Part shown: piece by piece, positions 59,447 through 64,000 of the stretch | Layout of the letters: every line of letters begins with the position of its first letter | How positions within the stretch are numbered: position 1 is the first letter of the stretch | NCBI GenBank assembly: GCA_037953625.1 | Contig: CM075656.1 | Span: 71,691,001 to 71,755,000, forward strand | Length of the DNA: 64,000 bases | Source of the DNA: Crotalaria pallida | Lineage: Eukaryota > Streptophyta > Magnoliopsida > Fabales > Fabaceae | Reading direction: 5' to 3' | Made by a program: the position numbers and the translations under genes | Notes under the pieces: generated by a model | Told to the model about the DNA's origin: nothing | The model's database searches: none | Seen by the model: the letters and a program-made list of their open reading frames with translations, nothing else

Positions 59447-59743
59447 ATGGAAGGTCAGCGTGCTGCTTTTGATGTCAATGCTTTGGTAGCAAAAAGACTT
59501 GGCGGAGCGTCGTGCATCTTTACTGCTGACTTGACAAGTTTAGATGTAGAGGCTTTGGCGGCAAAGAAGAAACATTTGGTAGAGCGTCGTGCTGAGCTAG
59601 GAAATCTGATTGATGAATTGTCTGCGAGATTGTCCAAAGCTACTACTGACTTGGTGGTCTTGGATGCAGAGATTGATTCCCAACAGGAATCCTATGTTGC
59701 TGCTTGCACAGCTCCTTTGTTGGACGCTCTCTTTAAAGTCTAG
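59447..59743 (+). CDS. Small coiled-coil ORF inside the retrotransposon
   Basis: 98 codons on the strand opposite to the element. It encodes a heptad-like charged segment (KKHLVERRAELGNLIDELSA, then LSKATTDLVVLDAEID) typical of coiled coils. Not recognised. The composition is more protein-like than the surrounding T-rich DNA, so it may be a captured exon or element-specific antisense ORF. Confidence 0.35.
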   Translation: MEGQRAAFDVNALVAKRLGGASCIFTADLTSLDVEALAAKKKHLVERRAELGNLIDELSARLSKATTDLVVLDAEIDSQQESYVAACTAPLLDALFKV

Positions 59744-60131
59744 TTGTTTTGTTGTGCTGTTCGATCAGGACACTTGTACTTTGACTTGTTGCTTTCTCTT
59801 TTGATTGTACCTGGTGCCTGGATGGTAGGCTTTTGGGATGCTTGTTGAGCACTTTGTATTTGACTCCTTTGTTTTGAATTCCTTTGAATAGAATCTCCTT
59901 TTGTAAACAGATGCATTCGGCCTTTGTAGATTCTTTTGAATAGAATCTCTTCCTGTAAACAGTGCATGCGGCCTTCACAAATCTTGGCTTTTTTAACAGT
60001 GTTTCTGAAGGATGCCCTCTTTTTTTTCTTCTTTTCTCTTTTTTTTTTCTTTGTAAATGAAGCTGCCCCTTTTTGTTGCACTTTTTCAACACTTTTCTCG
60101 GTTGGTGCTTTTTGAGGATTTTTGTTGATCT

Positions 60132-60705
60132 TGGTGGCCAGCGCCCTTTGTGGGAACTTTTCCACCCTTTGTAGCTAGCGCCCTTTGTGGGAACTTTTCT
60201 AGCTTTAATCTTGTGACTAGCGCCCTTTGTGGGAACTTTTCTAGCCTTAATCTTGTGACTAGCGCCCTTTGTGAGAACTTTTCTAGTCCTTTGTAGCTAG
60301 CGCCCTTTGTGGGAACTTTTCTAGCTTTAATCTTGTGACTAGCGCCCTTTGTGGGAACTTTTCTAGTCCTTTGTGGCTAGCGCCCTTTGTGGGAACTTTT
60401 CTAGCTTCTGATACTGAGACTAGCGCCCTTTGTGGGAACTTTTCTAGTCTTTGTTGTTAGCGCCCTTTGTGGGAACTTTTCTAACAACTGATGCTGAGAC
60501 TAGCGCCCTTTTTGGGAACTTTTCTTGTCTTTGTTGTTAGCGCCCTGTTGTTAGCGCCCTTTTTGGGAACTTTTCTAACAACTGAGACTAGCGCCCTTTG
60601 TGGGAACTTTTCTAGTCTTTGTTGTTAGCCCTCTATGTGGGAACTTTTCTAACAACCGAGACTAACAACTGAGACTAGCGCCCTTTATGGGAACTTTTCT
60701 AGTCC
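60132..60705. repeat. Array of about 14 units with matching inverted stems
   Basis: Each unit of roughly 38-43 bp has the core CGCCCTTTGTGGGAACTTTT bounded by a complementary pair: GGTGG/CCACC (first unit), GCTAG/CTAGC, GACTAG/CTAGTC, or GTTGTTAG/CTAACAAC. An inner CCC/GGG pair sits around the TTTGT. Two units have one mismatched stem base or pair. Confidence 0.9.
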
Positions 60706-61639
60706 TTGCAATACTTCTTGTTGGGGTATATGCTCTTCTCCCCCCCTTTTTTTTTGAACACCCCTTGTCATTGGTGTTGCTTTTCTCGCCGCTTTTCTTG
60801 GTATTATCAGCTTGCAAACACTTGGGTTTCTGTACTGCTCTGGCTCCTTAACTTTGTGCTTAAGCTCGCTTTTTTCATTATCTGCTTTGATGTATGAATA
60901 TACTCAGGTGCACCTTGCTTCAAGGACTTGTCATTACTACATAATTCTTCATTCTACTTGTATCAGGATACTTTGACTCGCTTGTAAGGGCAGACTGGGT
61001 TGGATTCTTGGATTTAACTTGGCTGCTTGTTCAAGCAAATTGGGTTCGCCTTGGTTTTGTCATGTTTCTGAACAGTTTCTGCCTCAATCACTTGCATGCT
61101 TTTAGGCCAGCTCTCGTCTTGCAACTTGCTCTTGCATCAGATTTAGTGCTTCGTCTATGCATTTAAGTCCGCTTTTGAGCAACATACTTTTTTGGATCTT
61201 TGTATTGCATGCACGCCTTTTGATATTTCAATTGATTTTCATGTCTGACTTTCTCAAAGGTGATCATAGCCGCCTTTCAGGTCCGCCTTTGTTTTCTGGT
61301 TGGGAAAGCGTCTTTTGTTTTATCTACCTTTGAGTTTTGTCGTGTCTACTTTTGTGCATGTACTTGATATTGCATTTGATCACTGCGTGTTTTCTTCATT
61401 GTAAGAGGAAGTATGAGCTCTGCATCTTGTTTTGCTGTTACGCTCAGATCTCTGCATTGATTTTGCTTTAAACTTTTTGGCTTGTCATCTCTGGCACGCT
61501 TTTGCTTTGAGGTAGCCTTCCTCTTTCTAGTTCGGATTCACTGTCAGCCTTTGTTTTCAACTTCTGATATAATTTGCTCTCAGATTTTTGTCTTTCTGTT
61601 TTGCATTTTCTCCAGGATTTCTAGATTCAACACGCTCTT

Positions 61640-62165
61640 CCCTTTTTTTTTCAATGCGCCTTCTACAGGGGTGCGCCTTATGCACGAGTGCGCCTTTAGT
61701 TAATCGATTGGATTGGAACTGAACGGTGTATTTTGAAATTGATCAGGGGGCGCTTTTAACGAGGGTGCGCCTTCGGTTGACTGATTCTGTTGAATATGAA
61801 CACTGAACAGGGGGCGCTTTTGACGACGGTGCGCCTTCGGTTCACTGATACTGTTGAATCTGAACATGGTACGCCTTTGACAATGGTGCGCCTTAAGAAG
61901 TCGCTCTTGGACTTTCTTCTCCCTTTCTTCCCTTTGAGACTGAACTGTGGGGACTCCTTCAGATCGCATGACAGTGGGCAAGTAGTCGCCCTTGGGACTA
62001 AACTGATGATGCCTTTAGACTGCTGATTTTGGACAGGGTGTCACCCTTGGAACTGAGCTAAGGACGCCCTTAGTTTGCTGATTCAGATTTCTGATTCTGG
62101 TCAAGGTGTCGCCCTTGGGGCTGAACTGAGGACGCCTTTAGAAAAATGGTTCCGGGCAGGGTGTC
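61640..62165. repeat. GTGCGCC/GGTGTCGCC repeats in the retrotransposon
   Basis: Two blocks: about 61740-61895 (roughly 62-bp units with GGGGGCGCTTTTGACGACGG and GGTGCGCCTTCGGTT) and 62030-62165 (units with AGGGTGTCGCCCTTGG and AAGGACGCC). Copies differ by several bases each. Confidence 0.7.
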
Positions 62166-62549
62166 GCCTTCTAGTATGATTTCATCTATTCTCTTTGCTT
62201 GATTTCCCTTGCTTGATTGTCAGTGATCTTTCTGTTTGTGTTTACTTCTCTTGAAACTTTGCTTTTGTTTCATTATTTGCTTTTTTACTCCTCGCTTTTG
62301 ATTGCCTTCTCACTGGGCGAGAACGCTTTTCTATTCTGGATAGATCATGAGTTTGTTGTTCACGGTGGAGGAATCGATCATCCCATGACATTGAGCGTCT
62401 TAGCAAAACTTGGTAAATCTTGGCCTAAGAGCGTACCAAGGACTTCTCAAATCTTAAAAAGATGTCACATCTTGTTCCTACATAAACAAATTTCATTCTT
62501 CGGATGTTTTCATGCTACGCATGCTTATTTTGTTAGTTTTCTCCAATAA

Positions 62550-63560
62550 ATTATATACAAAATCAATCATGCATCATTATATAAAATTGCCAAGATCTTG
62601 TTTTCATATAACATTTTTTCAAAAGCACACTCTCTAAGTATCTATGCAGCTTATAACATGAGACTTCAAATCATGTAATGGTTGAGTAGAGAACAGTTAG
62701 CAAGATTATGGCAACAATAACTATCATGATAGACTAATTTTAGTTCTATACACATCAAACATTCATATGTACAGAGTCATCTAATCATTGCTTTTTTGAT
62801 CAAAATATTTTATTTATTTATTTATTTTTATTTTTTTTACATATGAGAGTGACAACATTCGTGAATGTAGACATACATAAGCCAAGTCATACTATAACAT
62901 ACAGGTATGCATATTAGACTATCCATATCAATGTATAGATAATGATGTTATTTTGGACAAGGTAATCATATCAGCATAATGCTGTAAATTAAATCATGAT
63001 ATCATATTAGAGCTATCAAACCAAAGTTGTCATGGATGCATACAAAAGCGGGTACTGTAACTATATTTTTTTTTTACTGCACGCACAGTACATTACATAA
63101 TCAAATACACATATAGAGTTCCTTGTCATGACAAACATAGAGTTCAAATCATCTCCATATCACTTCATGTCATCCAGTCAAGGTAAAAATAAATCATTGT
63201 CATTAGGATAATGTTAGCTAGACATGAAACTAGCTAGGCAGAACATGATATCATAAGAAAGTGATCCTACCAAAGCCATATTTAGACATGGATGCAAACA
63301 AAAACTAGCAACATAATGAGCATATGTATACTATAACTATATTTTTTATTTTATTTTATTTTCTTTTTATTATTTTTTAACTGCACACACAGTAACTGAT
63401 ATAGTACATATTTTCTTGCATCATGACATATATCTATTATAATCAAATTCATGTAAAGGCATACCGGCATATAAATAATAGGCATGATAGTAAATTGGAC
63501 TAAGTTGAGAGTTGTATGTACTTAGCTTATAACATAGATAATTGGTAGCAGTGTTGTTAT
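62550..63560. other. AT-rich internal part of the retrotransposon
   Basis: No ORF or motif seen. Composition switches sharply from the T-rich, CGCCTTTG-containing stretch to its left. Confidence 0.4.
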
Positions 63561-63621
63561 GTGAACTTCCTAGGTGCGCCTTTGCTGCTGAGTTTTTAAT
63601 TTCTGTAAAGGGACACCTTCT

Positions 63622-63948
63622 TCAGTGAGAGCGTACTTTCACCCCTCTAATTGCTTCATGCTTTCTGGAAAGTTGAGTAAAAGCGGACGTGGACGCTTTT
63701 TGGGAAGGACGCTTTTTGTGGCTGAAAGGCAACCTCCTTGCTGCAACGCTTCCTGGGTTGGAGACTGTTGAGATTGATATCAATGAAGCGCTTCCCAAAT
63801 GAGTGGCTCGTGATACTGGTGCTTTTGAAGTTCCTCCAGTGGTGACTCTTGTGTCATCTTCCTGAACCACTTTCTGAACATCATTTGTATCTCCTTCCAG
63901 TGTTGAAGCCATGATTTCCCCGGCAACGGCGCCAACTGTTTCTGCCAA
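63622..63948 (-). CDS. Leader ORF next to the primer-binding site (gag-start-like)
   Basis: The ORF overlaps the primer site; a more sensible start is the internal ATG at 63912 (MASTLEGDTNDVQKVVQED). The product is short, Ser/Thr- and Lys/Arg-rich, and has no recognisable capsid or zinc-knuckle motif. Its position just after the primer site is where gag begins, so it may be a truncated gag start. Confidence 0.3.
   Translation of the reverse strand: MAETVGAVAGEIMASTLEGDTNDVQKVVQEDDTRVTTGGTSKAPVSRATHLGSASLISISTVSNPGSVAARRLPFSHKKRPSQKASTSAFTQLSRKHEAIRGVKVRSH
63917..63934 (-). other. Primer-binding site for tRNA-Asp
   Basis: Plus strand TCCCCGGCAACGGCGCCA equals the 3' end of plant tRNA-Asp, so the minus strand is its complement. 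It sits two bases inside the LTR edge at 63937. Confidence 0.85.
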
Positions 63949-64000
63949 AAATTGATATTTTGCGAGGGAGATAATTGAAATGCAAAATACAAAGGTGGGT

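Larger units (their letters stand above)
56187..64000 (-). mobile_element. Long-LTR retrotransposon without pol (Athila-like primer site)
   Basis: Two copies of one LTR edge are visible: TGTTTCTGCCAAAAA...AAAGGTGGGT at 56187-56253 and again at 63937-64000, with nearly identical sequence. On the minus strand the right-hand LTR ends ...GGCAGAAACA and is followed two bases later by a sequence complementary to the tRNA-Asp 3' end (63934-63917). So the element lies on the minus strand, and its 5' LTR is cut by the window edge. No reverse transcriptase, integrase or protease is visible in the 7.7 kb. The right-hand limit of the 3' LTR is not resolved. tRNA-Asp priming is typical of Athila-type Ty3/gypsy elements. 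Confidence 0.8.

Noticed and set aside
60132..60705. CRISPR-like array
   Set aside because: Regular repeats in a plant genome, but the 'spacers' are repeated and self-complementary, there are no cas genes, and the array lies inside a retrotransposon.
62217..62549. 110-codon plus-strand ORF in the retrotransposon
   Set aside because: Hydrophobic, T-rich composition, no domain, and antisense to the element.

Overview
The window is nuclear DNA of a flowering plant. Genes have many small introns with GT..AG borders, the spacers are AT-rich, and plant-type transposons are layered densely between genes. The mix of MULE-type and Stowaway MITEs with tRNA-derived SINEs suggests a legume, but that is inference; no species can be named from the sequence alone.

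Layout. 1-2.7 kb: 5' part of a poly(A)-binding protein gene (minus), running off the left edge. 2.7-9.8 kb: gene-free, filled with SINEs and terminal-inverted-repeat elements, including a MITE whose empty site is preserved next to it and a long foldback element. 9.8-14.2 kb: complete ten-exon aspartic protease gene (minus). 14.29 kb to about 30.0 kb: a very large Helitron (minus) whose 3' end lies 117 bp upstream of the protease start codon. By my splicing it carries an unbroken 1779-residue Rep/helicase gene (9 exons), an unbroken 553-residue RPA1-like gene (12 exons), a captured fragment of a PARP-finger/ZDP-like gene (plus strand), and eroded B3-like coding sequence. 30.2-31.1 kb: a SINE and a hAT element, both with clear target duplications. 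33.3-35.0 kb: a non-autonomous Helitron carrying duplicated exon-like pieces. 36.2-38.1 kb: a two-exon PELOTA/Dom34-like gene (minus). 38.4-46.8 kb: a decayed Ty1/copia element (minus) invaded by a 2.2 kb Helitron and a Tourist-like MITE. 47.4-48.3 kb: an Ole e 1-like secreted protein gene (plus), tail to tail with a complete VPS37 gene (minus, 48.7-50.6 kb). 51.1-52.2 kb: LEA/SMP gene remnants split by a hAT element that has itself captured an MA3-domain exon. 52.3-56.1 kb: a minisatellite, a repeat rich in TTAATCGATTAA, and Stowaway MITEs. 56.19 kb to the right edge: most of a long-LTR retrotransposon (minus) with a tRNA-Asp primer-binding site and no visible pol gene. It contains an array of about 14 repeats, each bounded by matching inverted stems.

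The host genes (PABP, aspartic protease, PELOTA, Ole e 1-like, VPS37) show no functional link to one another. The connected story is transposon biology: one apparently autonomous Helitron and two short relatives share the same 3' hairpin, and Helitrons and hAT elements alike carry captured exons. All exon structures were spliced by eye, checked for reading-frame continuity, and not tested against transcripts.
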